Made by a program: the position numbers and the translations under genes | Notes under the pieces: generated by a model | What the model saw: only the letters and a program-made list of their open reading frames with translations | What the model was told of the DNA's origin: nothing | Databases searched by the model: none | Source: Thamnidium elegans | Lineage: Eukaryota > Mucoromycota > Mucoromycetes > Mucorales > Mucoraceae | Reading direction: 5' to 3' | DNA: 64,000 bases | NCBI GenBank assembly: GCA_025201345.1 | Contig: JAIXMG010000038.1 | Span: 62,001-126,000, forward strand | Shown: positions 47,154 through 58,962 of the stretch, piece after piece | Numbering within the stretch: position 1 is the stretch's first letter | Layout: every line of letters begins with the position of its first letter

Positions 47154-48557
47154 TTAAGTGGGTAATGTTGGTCGTTGATCGTATCGCCAAGGGTTCAATG
47201 GTGGTAAAGTAAAAGATTTTTCAGTTGGTTCTTGTTGAAAATCTTTTTGGTATTGACGATCGGCCAGCGATGCTAACATATCCAATGGTGGTGATGATTC
47301 ACGTTTATCCTGTAAAACAGTTGGTGGTGGTGGAGGAGATGCTGGACGAGGAGGGTATGATGAGTTTGTGTTCTCTGCTTCTATTGGGTCTTGTTTCGCC
47401 CATTCTACGTCATTTTCTGCGTCTTCTTCTGATAAGCCTAAAGTTAAAGAGCGTATAGTAATAGGTTAAGGTAAATATAGGTTTTGTTTGTTATTTGTAG
47501 ATATATGTATATGAATTTATAAAAGGATATTAATCATGGCAGGCCTATCTGGTGGGACCCATTCTGACAAGTGTTCATCATCTAAAGAGCCTATAAAGAA
47601 TATATATTAGTTACAATAATAAAATAAAAAAAAGGGGGGGGGGATAACTAATTACTCTGAGGATGATTCGAATAGTATTCTTGCTCCAACGTATTAATTT
47701 TATGTTGAACATGTTGAATCATGGATCGTCGGAGAGCTAACTTGTCCCACTGTATAATAACAATAATAATAAGTTATAAAAGCATCGAAATAAATAAATA
47801 AACCTACATAAAATTGTGAATAGGCTGCATTCTTTTGAGAATCGAAGAAATTTAATATATTTATTTCAGCAAGTGATCGACGCATCTCAGCTACATGCAA
47901 CATGTTTTTTCTTTTTTGTTCAATATTGGAGAGCAACTTGTGATATTCTGAATGAGAACCATCTTTGACGGCCTTCTCAAGCTTGTCTAGCTCATTAAGT
48001 CTGTTTTAAACATTTATAAGATTAAAGATATGAATGAAATCAGAATATTTATATTTATAATAAATATAACCGTACCGTTCTTTAATAACCTTGTCTCTTT
48101 GTGCCTTCTTTGCATCTCTGGCTTCTTTAGATATTCTTTGTGTTGTGTTCCTAGTTTCACGTTCACTATCTTCATTATTAGACCCTTTAGGTGTACCATT
48201 GCCAGAAGCAGGAAGATTGTTTACACTTTTCATCGTGTGACTCGAAGGTTGATACGAACCAGCTCGCTTTTTATTAGAACCATTCTTTCCTTTTCTTTTT
48301 CTTTTTCTTGAGTCCGTCGTTTCATAGCCACTAGACTCGACGGATTGAGATCGCGTAACACGGCCTTCATTAGACGCATTCATCGTTGTTTCTTCTACTG
48401 AAGAAACAGGAGAAGATACTTCGTCTGCCATAACAGGTGAAACTGATCGTGCTGACCTACTAGTTCTCCTGGTTTGAATCCTATGACTATTATTATTACT
48501 ATTACTATCTTCTGTAATACTTGTTTCCCCCATCACTTTGTTATTATTATGTGACAT
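47154..48557 (-). CDS. Sds3/BRMS1-like histone deacetylase complex subunit (tentative)
   Basis: Five exons (48557-48076, 48000-47808, 47749-47656, 47590-47531, 47452-47154) give 375 aa. The N-terminal half is S/T/N-rich with a basic cluster (RKRKRKGKNGSNKKRA), probably nuclear. The centre is helical: LNELDKLEKAVKDGSHSEYH, NIEQKRKNMLHVAEMRRSLA, F-F-D-S-Q-K-N-A-A-Y-S-Q-F, WDKLALRRSMIQHVQHKI. The H-S-E-Y element, the A-E-x-R-R helix and the K-x2-A-x3-F element follow the layout of Sds3/SUDS3/BRMS1, which scaffold Rpd3/Sin3 deacetylase complexes. The C-terminus is proline-rich and ends PPLNPWRYDQRPTLPT. The fourth intron can be spliced in frame only as an AT-AC intron (47453-47530). Family assignment moderate; gene model strong. 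Confidence 0.6.
47453..47530 (-). other. Probable U12-type AT-AC intron in the Sds3-like gene
   Basis: On the minus strand the intron starts ATATCCTTTT (the canonical minor-spliceosome 5' site) and has ACCTTAAC as branch site, 13 nt before a terminal AC. It is 78 nt long. Removing it joins CCTGCCATGATTA to GCTCTTTAACTTTAGGC in phase and leaves the downstream frame open to the stop at 47154. No GT-AG or GC-AG pair in this interval preserves the frame. Confidence 0.8.
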
Positions 48558-50880
48558 TATAAAAAAAAAAAAAAATTAAATAGAGAGAGGGAGAGAGAAA
48601 GAATTTTTGTTTATTTATTTACTATGTGAAATAAAAAAAATTTGGAGTCACACATGAAACGGATAATTAATTTATTAACTGGTAAAAAGATATGAATTAG
48701 AGAGGCTTGGTAGACTGTTTAAAGACAAATAACATTGGTGGTTTGAGTTGAGGTTCGGGTACAAGTGCTTAACACCTGTTACTGTGGAAAAAAAGAGGTG
48801 TTTATGAGAGTTACCATGGCAACGAAACACGTTTTACAACTGCCAAAGAAAGTGAATGATAAAAAATAGATTTGAGCTTTTGATTTGATATTGCCAGTCA
48901 TTTTATAGACCGATACTTTATCACCGAGAAACACAAGCATGAGTAATAGAGAACAAGGTTCCAACCATCTTGTTTTTACCGGTGATCCTCCAGGACCGTC
49001 TTCTCAAACCATCTTGGCAAGTACTTTTTCAAAAATTAGCAAAAAAAAACTCAATCTTAAAATACGCTTTTTTTTTTTTACTAACTCCTTGATATAATTT
49101 ATTGGTACATTGAACGACTTTTTTTAAAAAGAATTTTCGTATGCGTGTTCAGATACAGAAATTGACAAAGAAAAAACAGAAGATATTGAGACGGATAAAC
49201 ATTGGAACTGCGACCATATCCAAATTGGAAAGTATTTGTGACACCAAGGAGATGACGATCCCATTCATTGGAAGGATAATTCTTTTTTTAAAAAAAAATT
49301 GGTTAGCTCCACTGTGCGTCATTAGACTTTGAAATAAATGAAGCTTTTGAATAGTGACTTATGTTACCCTATATTTCAATAAAGTGGTTATCTTTCGCGT
49401 ACTCAAAAATACATGTACACGAGGAAAGCGGTGGTGAATGACAGTAATAGAAAAGGTAACTCAAATTATCCACTTAGGGTATCGACGCATTAAATAAGTA
49501 TAAACCAGGGGCAAGTAAAAAAAAAAAAAAAAAAAAAAAAATGCTAATTTGCTAGTACCAGGACTACTTATCGTTGGAGCAATCAGATCCAAAAAGACCA
49601 TTGCGTGTGTGTATGTGTAGTAAGGCGGAGCCTTCGGAGTTATTTGATCGTGGCTAACATTGAAACCTGTTACCTTTTTGGGGGAACAGAAAGATTTTTT
49701 TTTTTCATTTACCAGGTCCACACTATTATGACCCTCGGTAAATGACTATGTAGGGGTTACGGGTAAATATTATTCTAGAACTTATCAGTAACTCGTAATT
49801 TTACGATAAATGACAGCTAAGCACCGATTACAATTTTAGAAATAGTCTTGAAGAGAAGTAGGAAAGATGATGTAAAATTTTAAGGCGTACAACGCATGAG
49901 AACAATTTAATTACAATAAAATGGTATAATAATTTTAAAATATCAAAACCGCTCTTTAAAGTAAACAAGTTATTAGTTATTTGTAAAGACAGCAATCTAT
50001 TTTTGGCCCTCAAATTTATTTATGCAGCAATGTTTAATTCCATTTCTATTTTTTTTTGCAAAACCCAAAAAAAAAAAAAATCTGCTTGGAAGCAGCCGTA
50101 GCTATGTTTTTTTTTCTCAAGAAAAATAATCCCAATATAGGAATACATAATACTAACGTATTAACAACAAGAATTTTCGGAGAGAGAACGCACTTTTTTT
50201 CTTTCCAAGACTAATTTAATTAAAAAATATACCCTCATTCATTTCATAGGTAAGTCAGCGTACTCATAAATAAAAAACACTAGTGATTTGCAAAGTTTTT
50301 CTTTGATAACATTAGACTTAGATATCGACGTAACTATCTAAGCTAACATTGTTTATAATAATGTCCTTATCGTAGAAGTGATTAATTGTATGTTTATATA
50401 CGGCAAATTTCATGAAATCGTTGTCTTTTTCTTGTCTAGAGTTTATAGCTGATGGAATACATGAAATACTAAGTTGGTGCTTCGTTAGATTAAACTTTAA
50501 AGAAATGAGTTACAAGAAGAACGATCTATCACGAATAACTAGCCCGACATAGTGATGAAGTCCATACAACTGTTCTCCATACCTTTTTCTCATTCATCCA
50601 ATCACATTTTTTGCCCTTTAACGTGATTTTAGATGATGATACTAATTAGTAATAATTTTCACAAAGATACTTCTTCTTTGGTAGAATATCTGTCTTTTTG
50701 TACTCCCATCGCATCAAAAAAAGTTATCTGAGCTCAACGACTGGTTTAAACACAATATTTTTTTACCCACCATAAAAAAAGCCAAGTCCGCTTCGTAACA
50801 CCTTCTTCAAATTATTATAAAAATGCTTTTCCATGGAAAAAAATCATCTATTCTTCCTACCTTTATATTTTTTTTCTTAA
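48558..50880. other. Intergenic with X-box site and a possible small gene
   Basis: 2.3 kb. An RFX-like palindrome is at 48810-48823. From 48939 a plus-strand ATG opens MSNREQGSNHLVF, GDPPGPSSQTIL, followed by a GCAAGT donor-like site, a T-run and, after about 49131, coding-like sequence in two frames (EFSYACSDTEIDKEKTED / IQKLTKKKQKIL). It could be a short two-exon gene or a relic; I could not decide. A poly-A run is at 49517-49541. The last 100 bp are the acyl-CoA ligase promoter. Confidence 0.4.
48810..48823. promoter_or_regulatory. RFX X-box-like palindrome
   Basis: GTTACCATGGCAAC fits the X-box consensus GTTRCCATGGYAAC bound by RFX-family winged-helix factors. It is 253 bp upstream of the Sds3-like start (minus) and 116 bp upstream of the possible small gene at 48939 (plus). 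Which gene it serves, if any, is unknown. Confidence 0.5.
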
Positions 50881-53000
50881 ATGGTTTATAAATCTAAATT
50901 TCCTTCTTTTGACGAACCTAAAACTGGTATCATTCAATTCATTTTTTCCAACAAGAACAAAACACCCGAGGATAAACCACTTTTAATCGATGCGCTTGAT
51001 AACCGAAGCATTACTTATGCACAATTAAAGGATTTTGTCCTTCGATTTGGTGCTGGTTTACAAGACGTTTGCAACTTTAAAACAGACGATGTTCTTGCTT
51101 TATACGCTCCTAACCAAGTAATATAAAACAAAATCCCCCAAAAAGAAAGAAAGAAAGAGAGAGAATCTAATATTTGTTTTAATTATTCTAGTACAATTAC
51201 TCTATCCCTCTTCTCGGTTCTCTTGTAGCTAGTAAGTACCTCAACTTTAATTTTCTCCTAAACATGTGTTAATGTTTTTTATGTAATCAACAGACGGTGC
51301 CACGACAACTGCCAACCCAAACTATAATTTAGAGGAGTTATCTTACCAATTGGAAGTGACCAAAGCCAAGGTACTTATTTGCCACGAAGAAAACGTCAAG
51401 ACTGCCTTAGCCGCTGCAGCTCGTGTAGGTATTCAATTAAAGAATATCTTTGTTTTTGGCAATAAAGTAGTTGAAGGTATCCAACCTTTTGAAACCGCTT
51501 TAATTCGTGCCCGTAAGGCATTCCCTGACGATCTCACTCATCAACAAGCCAAAGAAAAGGTAGCATACCTTTGTTTCTCATCTGGAACTACCGGTAAAAG
51601 TAAAGGTGTAATGACCACGTAAGCTTTTTTTTAAAGGAAAAATCATTGTGTTTTTTTTCTTCAAAAAAACTAAATTAATTATATAGTCATGCCAATATTA
51701 CTTCCAACACTGTCCAATATACTTCTTTGGACGACGCATTTATCGATAAAAACGTTGACCGTATGATCGGCGTCTTACCACTCTTCCATATCTTTGGCCT
51801 TACCGCCATCTTGCATACTGCATTATACTGGGGTCTTCCCGTCTACATCTTACCTCGATTCGATCTTGTTAAATTTTGTGAGACGGTTCAAAACCACAAG
51901 ATTTCATTTGCTCCTCTTGTTCCTCCCATTTACCTTTTATTAGCTAAACACGACCTTATTTCCAAATACGATTTATCTTCTTTAAGAATCGGTATCTCAG
52001 GCGCTGCTCCCTTAAGCGCTGATCTCGGTAGAGCTGTCAAGGCACGTTTACCTCATTTTATTATCAAGCAGGGCTATGGTTTAACGGAGACCTCTCCGTC
52101 TGCTATTGTTGAGCCTACTGATCGTACCATTGATGGTTCTACCGGTGTTCTTCTTGCTAATATGCTTGCAAAGATTGTCGATGATGAGGGAAATGGTAAG
52201 TTTTAATGCACTTAAAAAAATAAATAAAAAAAGGAAAAATGCTGATCGACATAATTTATATTCAGAGGTTGCTCAAGGTGAGCGCGGAGAGCTTTGGCTT
52301 AAAGGTCCTAATATTATGAAGGTAAGCTTTAAATTCAAGGGGTGAAAGGGTATATATATAAGAGACTAAACGTTGTATATCTTTTTTTTCTTTGTAGGGA
52401 TATATTAACAATCCTGAAGCTACAGCTGAATGTATTGATAGCGAAGGATATTTCCATACTGGTGATGTTGCTCTCGTAGATAAAGACGAACATTTCTACA
52501 TTGTAGATCGTATTAAGGAATTAATCAAGTATAAAGGTAAATATATAAAAAAAAAAGGATATATAATATAAAAAAGTTATTTATTATGATATCCAGGTTT
52601 CCAGGTTCCTCCCGCAGAATTAGAAGGCATTTTGGTAAGAGAGAGAGAGAATGCAAAAAATTTCTATACGAACTAAAGTCTTTTATATATATATATATTA
52701 ACGTAGCTTACATCACCTATCATTGCCGATTGTGCTGTCATTGGTATTTACGACAGCTCTCAAGCCACGGAATTACCACGGGCTTATGTAACATTGAAAG
52801 GCAATGTGCAACCTTCCGACGACGTTGCCAAGCAAATCATGAAATTTGTCGCAGATCAGGTCACTCCATACAAGCAGATCCGCAGTGTCCGCTTTATTGA
52901 TGTTATTCCCAAGAGTCCCGCAGGTAAAATACTTCGTCGTGTGTTACGTGATGCAGCGCTAGAGGAAGAAAAGAATGAAGTGAATAAGCCTAGGTTGTAA
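50881..53000 (+). CDS. 4-coumarate-CoA ligase-like acyl-CoA synthetase
   Basis: Adenylate-forming enzyme that activates a carboxylic acid as acyl-AMP and then transfers it to CoA; substrate unknown. Eight exons (50881-51117, 51192-51231, 51294-51618, 51687-52195, 52266-52321, 52398-52536, 52597-52634, 52707-53000) give 545 aa, normal length. Motifs in order: [14 protein letters not shown] (phosphate-binding loop), [89 protein letters not shown] (hinge) and [11 protein letters not shown] with the catalytic lysine. The C-terminus is -PRL, at best a weak peroxisomal signal. An MFS exporter starts 266 bp downstream on the same strand. Confidence 0.92.
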
Positions 53001-53265
53001 TAAAATAGTAATAAAAAGCGAGATTCAAATCTCATGACTTCGAAAAATAGTGTTCTTTTCGCTTTAATTAGTCCGCACGCGCGCGCCAGCGCGATGCAAT
53101 GTACTACTGCTTTATCCTTTCTGTTCGTTTTGTTCAACACTAAGAATCCATTACTATCCAATCAAAAATTTTGAGTAAAAACACTATACTTTAAATACAT
53201 AAATGGAATATTTCTATTTTTTTTGCTCTTTTACTTTTTGTTTCATTTCTTTGTTTTAATTAAAA

Positions 53266-55766
53266 ATGGAAAAAACGCAAGTGTCAACTTTAGAAAAATC
53301 TAATCGAGACGGGTCCATCACTTCTACGATAAATAAAGAAGTGCTTGATCCCTCGAACGTCTCTACCGAGAAGACGGAGGCGACCGTACTAGATGAAGAG
53401 ACACCTGAAGAAACAACAAAGAGAAAAAAGAAGGAAAAAATGGGTCGAATTTTAACTTTTATAGGTCTTCAAATTGCACTTTTTTTGGCTGCTTTAGATG
53501 GGTACTTGACCTGGTTCTTTTCTATTTTTTCATATTGTAAACCAACTTGTATCAATTTTTTTTAGTACCATCGTCTCAACTGCATTACCGAAAATTGGTT
53601 CGGAATTCGAACAAATGTCGATTGTTTCTTGGGTAGCTACTGCGTATATCCTAACATTTGATGCATTTCGTAAGATGACTTGTATACCTTTTATTTTAAT
53701 TATTTAGTACTGAACCTTTTTACTACTTTAGAACCTTTATTCTCTAAATTTTCAGATATCTTTGGTCGCCAAGTGATCTTATATTTCGGTATAGCCGTTT
53801 TTCTTTTTGGGTCAGTTTTGTGCGGAGCAGCTCAAGTAAAAAAAAAAAGTTACAAAAAAAAAAAAAAAAAAAAAGGAATACTAAATAATATTATAGAATA
53901 TGGTCATGTTAATTGTAGCCAGAGCTATTGCCGGTATAGGCGGTGCTGGTATTCTTTCTATGGTACAATATAAATACTTTCACCAAAATTTACTGCGTTT
54001 CTATAACTTTTTGTACCTTAGGTTTTTATTATTTTCACAGATTTGGTACCTCTCGAACAACGAGGCAGTTACCAAGGGTAAACTTTTTTTTTTTTTACTT
54101 TTTTGTTGTACTACTCTAAAAAACTATTTTTGATTTATAGTATTGTAAATGCCGTTTTTGCTTTATCAAGTGTATTTGGTCCTTTAATTGGTGTAAATTA
54201 TTAATAAATAATTTTATTACCACATAAAACTTATCTATTTTTTTTTTCAGGGATCTTTTACGGACTATGTATCATGGCGTTGGAATTTTTATATCAAGTA
54301 AGTTTTTGTTTCCATACAAACCCCCCGTCAACTGACAAAAAAACCTGTATATATAGTCTTCCTATTGGTGCAATTGCGGTCGTAGTATTAGTACTCTTCC
54401 TCAGACTTCCTACTCCTCAAGGCAAACTTTCTGAAAAATTAAAGCGGGTAGATTATGCCGGAACCATGATAGTTTTAGCATTTGCCACCTTGTTTTTACT
54501 AGCCCTTAACTTTGGCGGCCAAACATTCCCATGGAAGTCTGCAGCTGTCATTATACCACTTGTGCTTTCTGTACTTTTAGTTGGTCTGTTAGTGATTGTC
54601 GAATCCAAATATGCGAAAGAACCTTTGATGCCCCCAAGACTATTTAAAAACCGGTCTGTAGTGAGTGTACTGATCACCAATTGGTTTTTCGGTATGACTT
54701 TTTTCGCTGCGCTTTATTATCTTCCTGTTTACTTTCAGGTAGTACGTAACGATAGTGCCATGTGGTCTGGTATAAGATTGATTCCTATGCAAATGGTCAC
54801 TTGTGTTCTTTCTACTTTTGCTGGTTTCTTCATTTCTAAAAAAGGTGTTTATCGACCTTTGTAAGTAGTATGTGAAAAAAAAAAAGTATGTGCTAAATAT
54901 TTTTTATTTTAGAATTATAATTGGTATGGCGTTATTAACACTTTGTACAGGTCTTCTTGCTTTATTTAAAGATCATACACCAATGTCTCGTAAGTCTAGA
55001 CCTTCTTCTCTCTTTTAAATAGACAAACAGAATCTGATAAAAATTAATTTTAAATTAGAAATTTATGGTGTTACTGTTATTGGTGGAGCAGGTAATGTAG
55101 TAGAACTTACCTATTTTTTTTCTGTCATTTTAACTTTTTTTTTTTTTTTTTTTTTTTTTTGATAAATAGGTCTCGGTTGTTTGTTTTCATCTACTATTAT
55201 TGCTCTTCAAGCATCAGTAGAACCTAAAGATATCGGTAAGTTTTTTTTGCACAGTTTTACTTTTTTTTAAAAAGAAAACACAAATATTGATCACCAGCAA
55301 ATTATATAGCTGTTGTCACAGGGCTTGGTAATTTCAGCCGTATTCTCGGAGGGGCCTTAGGAGTGGGTAAAGTTTACCATTTTTTTAAATAAAAAGATGA
55401 CTAAATAATTAAAAAAAAAAAAAAACTCTAGCGATTGGTTCTACTGTCTTGAACGTTCACTTGGCGGAAAATCTTCCCAAGGTCCTGTCACCAGAATTAG
55501 CAGCAACTGTGATCCAATCTTCTAGCTTTGTCAATGACGGACTTCCTGAAGAATTCAAAGCTGTTACTATTCAAGTGTATGTGGAGGCTATTCGATTAAT
55601 CTGGTTTGTATTTACACCCATGTCTGCTTTAGGATTACTCGCTTCTTGCTTTGTGAAGCATTACTCTGTTCGTAAACAGAAACAAATGAAGGGTGAAATA
55701 TTACCCGATGAAATTGTTACTGTGGATGTTATTGAACCTACTAAAGAAAAAGTAGTAAAAGACTGA
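53266..55766 (+). CDS. MFS drug:H+ antiporter, DHA2 (14-TM) type
   Basis: Plasma- or vacuolar-membrane exporter. Thirteen exons sum to 578 codons: 53266-53501, 53566-53669, 53732-53835, 53897-53962, 54022-54077, 54141-54192, 54251-54297, 54357-54860, 54913-54989, 55059-55091, 55170-55235, 55310-55366, 55432-55766. A charged cytosolic N-terminus (about 65 aa) precedes the first helix LQIALFLAALDGTIVSTALP with the D-x-T-I-V motif (motif D1). Motif A is KFSDIFGRQ, motif C-like GIGGAGILSMV, and F-T-D-Y-V-S-W-R-W-N-F-Y is the DHA2-typical loop. An extended last third and a hydrophilic tail follow. DHA2 members export drugs, amino acids or siderophores; the substrate cannot be told. Introns are unusually dense and one carries a T-run of about 29 bp. 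Confidence 0.9.
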
Positions 55767-55947
55767 AGCTTGTATCACTTCTCTTATAATATGTAAATTA
55801 ACCCTTTTTTTTTAATTAATTAAAATCTCTCTAATCTTGTACTGTCAAATACTTATAATAAAGTTCTAATTTTCTTCTTTTTTTTTTGCATTATAATTTA
55901 TTTAAATTTTTTTTTTTTGTACAAAATATAAGAGTGCCAAACTGGTT

Positions 55948-56989
55948 TTACTCTTCATCATCCTCTTCAATTTGTTCTTCATCCTCATCACCGGAATCTT
56001 CAGCCATAGCCTTCATTTCCATTTCATGAGCTTGAAGAGCTTCTTTAGCCTTAGTCCTTAAGACCTTGGTGGAACCTTCTTTAGCTAAAACGGTGAAAGG
56101 TCTGCTGAGTTCTTCCATAGGTACATCTAAATCGCTATCGTCTTCCAACTTGGCACGAACATCATCCAAAACCTTTTCTAATTCTTCAAAGTATAAATCA
56201 ATGATATGGTATCTAATAGCATCAGGGTTCTTTCTATCTGTGGGACTATAATAATTATTGGTTTAAATTCACTGCTCGCTTCAATTAACGATATTTCCTC
56301 TTTCTTACCTCAAAGGTCCTTCGATCAACATATCAGTATAAGCTTCAAGATAGACAACATCCCAAGACTCTCTAGCCAAAAATTGGAAAGAAAAGTAGAT
56401 GACACGACGTAAAAGTAAATAATATTTATCGAGTCTATATAAAAAAAAAAAAAAAATGATTAGAATATTTGTCTCCTTTTCACACCTGTCAAACTTTTTT
56501 TTATATCTAACCTGATTCTATCTAATCCATGCCACTCTTGACAGTGAACCTTCCAAAAGTTTTTTAAAAAGGGAATAGCGTTAGCTGCGGGCATTTCCAT
56601 AACAAGTGCTCCAAGATCGTTAGCTAAAGCTTGTTGGATCAAAGGTTTATCTGACATCCAGAAACCTATATACATGTATATATATAAAAAAAAAGATCAT
56701 CTATTAATGAGAGGTCATTGACAAACTACAGAAAAAAGAAAAAAAAAAAAAGTCTTACAGTAGAAAAGACCTTTCCAAAGTTTAAAAAGTTCCATATCAC
56801 TTAAACTGGTACCAGTAGACAGAAACTTGCGAAGAGAACGGATAGCTTTATCACGAGTCTTCTTTTCTATAATATCGTTTCTATTAGCACACACACAATA
56901 ATTTTCGCTTTGTATATAAGTTATTTACCATTGGCAGCTAACTGCTTTCCAAGAGGAAGATAGGTTTGTTCAATACTAGCTTCAACCAT
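55948..56989 (-). CDS. RRP1: Ribosomal RNA processing protein 1 (RRP1/Nop52)
   Basis: Nucleolar protein needed for 27S pre-rRNA processing and 60S subunit formation. Five exons (56989-56929, 56866-56759, 56665-56512, 56434-56309, 56245-55948) give 248 aa. Family blocks: [32 protein letters not shown] (joined across intron 2), FLKNFWKVHCQEWHGLDRIR, KYYLLLRRVVYFSFQFLA and YHIIDLYFEELEKV. The C-terminal tail is acidic (EDSGDEDEEQIEEDDEE), shorter than the basic tails of animal NOP52. Shares a 263-bp divergent promoter with the mitoribosomal gene. Confidence 0.94.
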
Positions 56990-57252
56990 AATAGATAATA
57001 AAGATAACTATTTTTTTTTGGCAAAGAAAAAAAAAGTAGTGAATTAGAAAAAAAGCAATAAGCCACCCTTTCAAGTTTTACTTAGGATTTGCAGTCAAAG
57101 TCTTTTTTTCCCTTTCATTTTTTCGTCAGACGTTTATTCGCTAAACCAATAGAAAGGAGTTCAACTTCTTGCCCCGGTTACTTGCCAAAGTGGAAGGGGT
57201 TTATTTCTTTTTTTTTTTTTTATTCTTTTTTAATCCGTATATTATAATAATA
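56990..57252. promoter_or_regulatory. Shared divergent promoter, RRP1 / mL60
   Basis: 263 bp between the RRP1 ATG (minus) and the mL60 ATG (plus). Contains a CCAAT box (AAACCAATAG at about 57143-57152) in the middle and a T-run of about 19 bp at 57209-57222, both plausible for a nucleosome-free promoter. Regulation is inferred from position only. Confidence 0.5.
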
Positions 57253-57629
57253 ATGTTTGGTGCCTTCAGACCTTCTCTCGTAGCCCAAGGTGGTTTACTT
57301 TGGTAAAACAAAAGTTTTATACGTGTTTTGGTAGCGCTTAAATACTTACTTTATTCCTTAGGAAAAATCCTTTCCGCATGTCAGCAACCAGAAAAGCTAA
57401 TGTCCGTAAGAGACTCAGAGCTGTCGATAATGTCATTGCTGCTGTTGCCGAATCGGGTGTCAATTGTAAAGCTTTAGATGAAGCCCTTGCACTTCCCAAG
57501 GAATGTGAAATGCTTGCCAGAGATAAATACACCGTTTTCAGTCGTACCGCTAATGGTTATCGTAAATCAGTGCATAAGGTACCCAAATTCACCAAATTGA
57601 CCAACAGAACCAGTCCTACTGGTTTCTAA
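57253..57629 (+). CDS. MRPL31: Mitochondrial large-subunit ribosomal protein mL60 (MRPL31)
   Basis: Fungal-specific protein of the mitochondrial large ribosomal subunit. Two exons (57253-57302, 57362-57629) give 105 aa. It starts MFGAFRPSLVAQGGLLWKNP, matching the family N-terminus with the G-G-L-L-W-K motif split by the intron, then RKANVRKRLRAVDNVI. The C-terminal signature is YRKSVHKVPKFTKLTNR (family: GYRKxxHxxPKWTK). The basic N-terminus would serve for import. Convergent with IMPACT, 86 bp apart. Confidence 0.9.
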
Positions 57630-57715
57630 GGAGGAGGAGAATAAACAACAACAACAACAAAAAAACAAATATGTAAATAATTTTAGAATAATAAAAGAAA
57701 AAAAAAAGTGTCTTG

Positions 57716-58778
57716 TTATTTTTTATTCTTTTTGTTATGCTTATTATTTTTGGCTTGTTTTTCATGAATAAATCCACAAGTTTCTAATGAGTTACGGGCT
57801 ACATTATTAATATTTTTAAATCGATCAGGTCCTAAATGAATGCCACCAAACCATCTAGATACAACCACGACGACATTTTCTACTTCTAAAATTTGCATTA
57901 AATGCAATAAACGACCTATATATATACATATATAAAGTGTTTAATATATATAATAAGTATAATGTAGGTCTCTTACCGCCTGCGGCCGTTTCACCGTCAT
58001 CATCATTATCTTGTAACACTTTTTCATCTGGCATCATAATACGGTAGGCCAAAATATTATGCGCGGCTTTAGCAATTTTTTTGTTTTGTAATAAATGAGC
58101 TACTACTAATTTCACTTGATGTATATTGTGTACTTTGGCTACATGAGCAATAAATGTTGATTTACGGTCTAATAAAGGTTCGCTGGAAAATATTTCGGGT
58201 GGTGTTTCGTTAAGATAAGGATTAGGACCCATTAAAGATCTTACTGTAGGTCTATCATGTTCATCCATTTCAATTAAAGTTTCTTCTTTTTTAGGGTTTT
58301 CGTAATCGTAATTTTCTGTATACTCTTCTTCTTCATGTTCTTCTATCGTACTTTGTTCCAACTTGCTCGTCACTTGCTCTATATCATTTAAAGTAACCTT
58401 CTCTATATTTTCCTCCAAGTACTCTGTAAGCCAACTGATCCACTCAAACAAGACAACTTCAGTAGGGTTGAATAAGGACTGAAAGCCAGTGTCTATAGCG
58501 TCCAGCATATCGTTCGTGATTTTTTTAGTACCACAGTAAATGGAAGATATTTCATATACGGGCATGTCTTGGTTAGGGTAAGTGGGCGGTAAAAAGAATC
58601 GAATAACAAGTTTACGAGGAGAACGAAGCTTGTTGTCGTCTTGGTCGAGATTAAGAGTATATATGAAAGCGTCTGCAGAGCTTGTGTCTCTTTCAAACGA
58701 CTCGGGAAAAATAGCCTCCAAGGCCATCATTTCTTCCGATTGAAGTTCTCTATTTTCTTGTTCTTGTTCTTTATTCAT
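57716..58778 (-). CDS. YIH1: IMPACT/Yih1, Gcn1-binding inhibitor of Gcn2 activation
   Basis: Competes with Gcn2 for Gcn1 and dampens eIF2-alpha phosphorylation; also binds actin in yeast. Two exons (58778-57977, 57915-57716) give 333 aa. The N-terminal RWD domain shows LQSEEMMALEAIFPESF, VIRFFLPPTYPNQDMPVYEI and a Y-P-N-x3-P-x-Y core. An acidic linker follows (EEHEEEEYTENYDYENP). The C-terminal UPF0029 ancient domain has KSTFIAHVAKVHN, ILAYRI, DDDGETAAGGRLLHLM and VVVVVSRWFGGIHLGPDRF. It ends in a lysine/asparagine tail. The first ATG after the upstream MADS gene is used. Confidence 0.93.
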
Positions 58779-58838
58779 GACAGTTTATAAAAAAAAGAAA
58801 ATAAATAAAAAGAGCGGGGAAGAGGGGTAATAATTAGT

Positions 58839-58874
<36 letters not shown>

Positions 58875-58962
58875 TATATTTTTTATTTTATTTTTAATGT
58901 ACAATATGAAAGTGAGAAAATAATTTACAAAAAGTGTATATACAAAACCAATTTTTTTTTTT

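Noticed and set aside
2962..58778. Functional link between eIF2B beta and IMPACT/Yih1 by position
   Set aside because: They are over 50 kb apart with many unrelated genes between them; the shared pathway looks coincidental.
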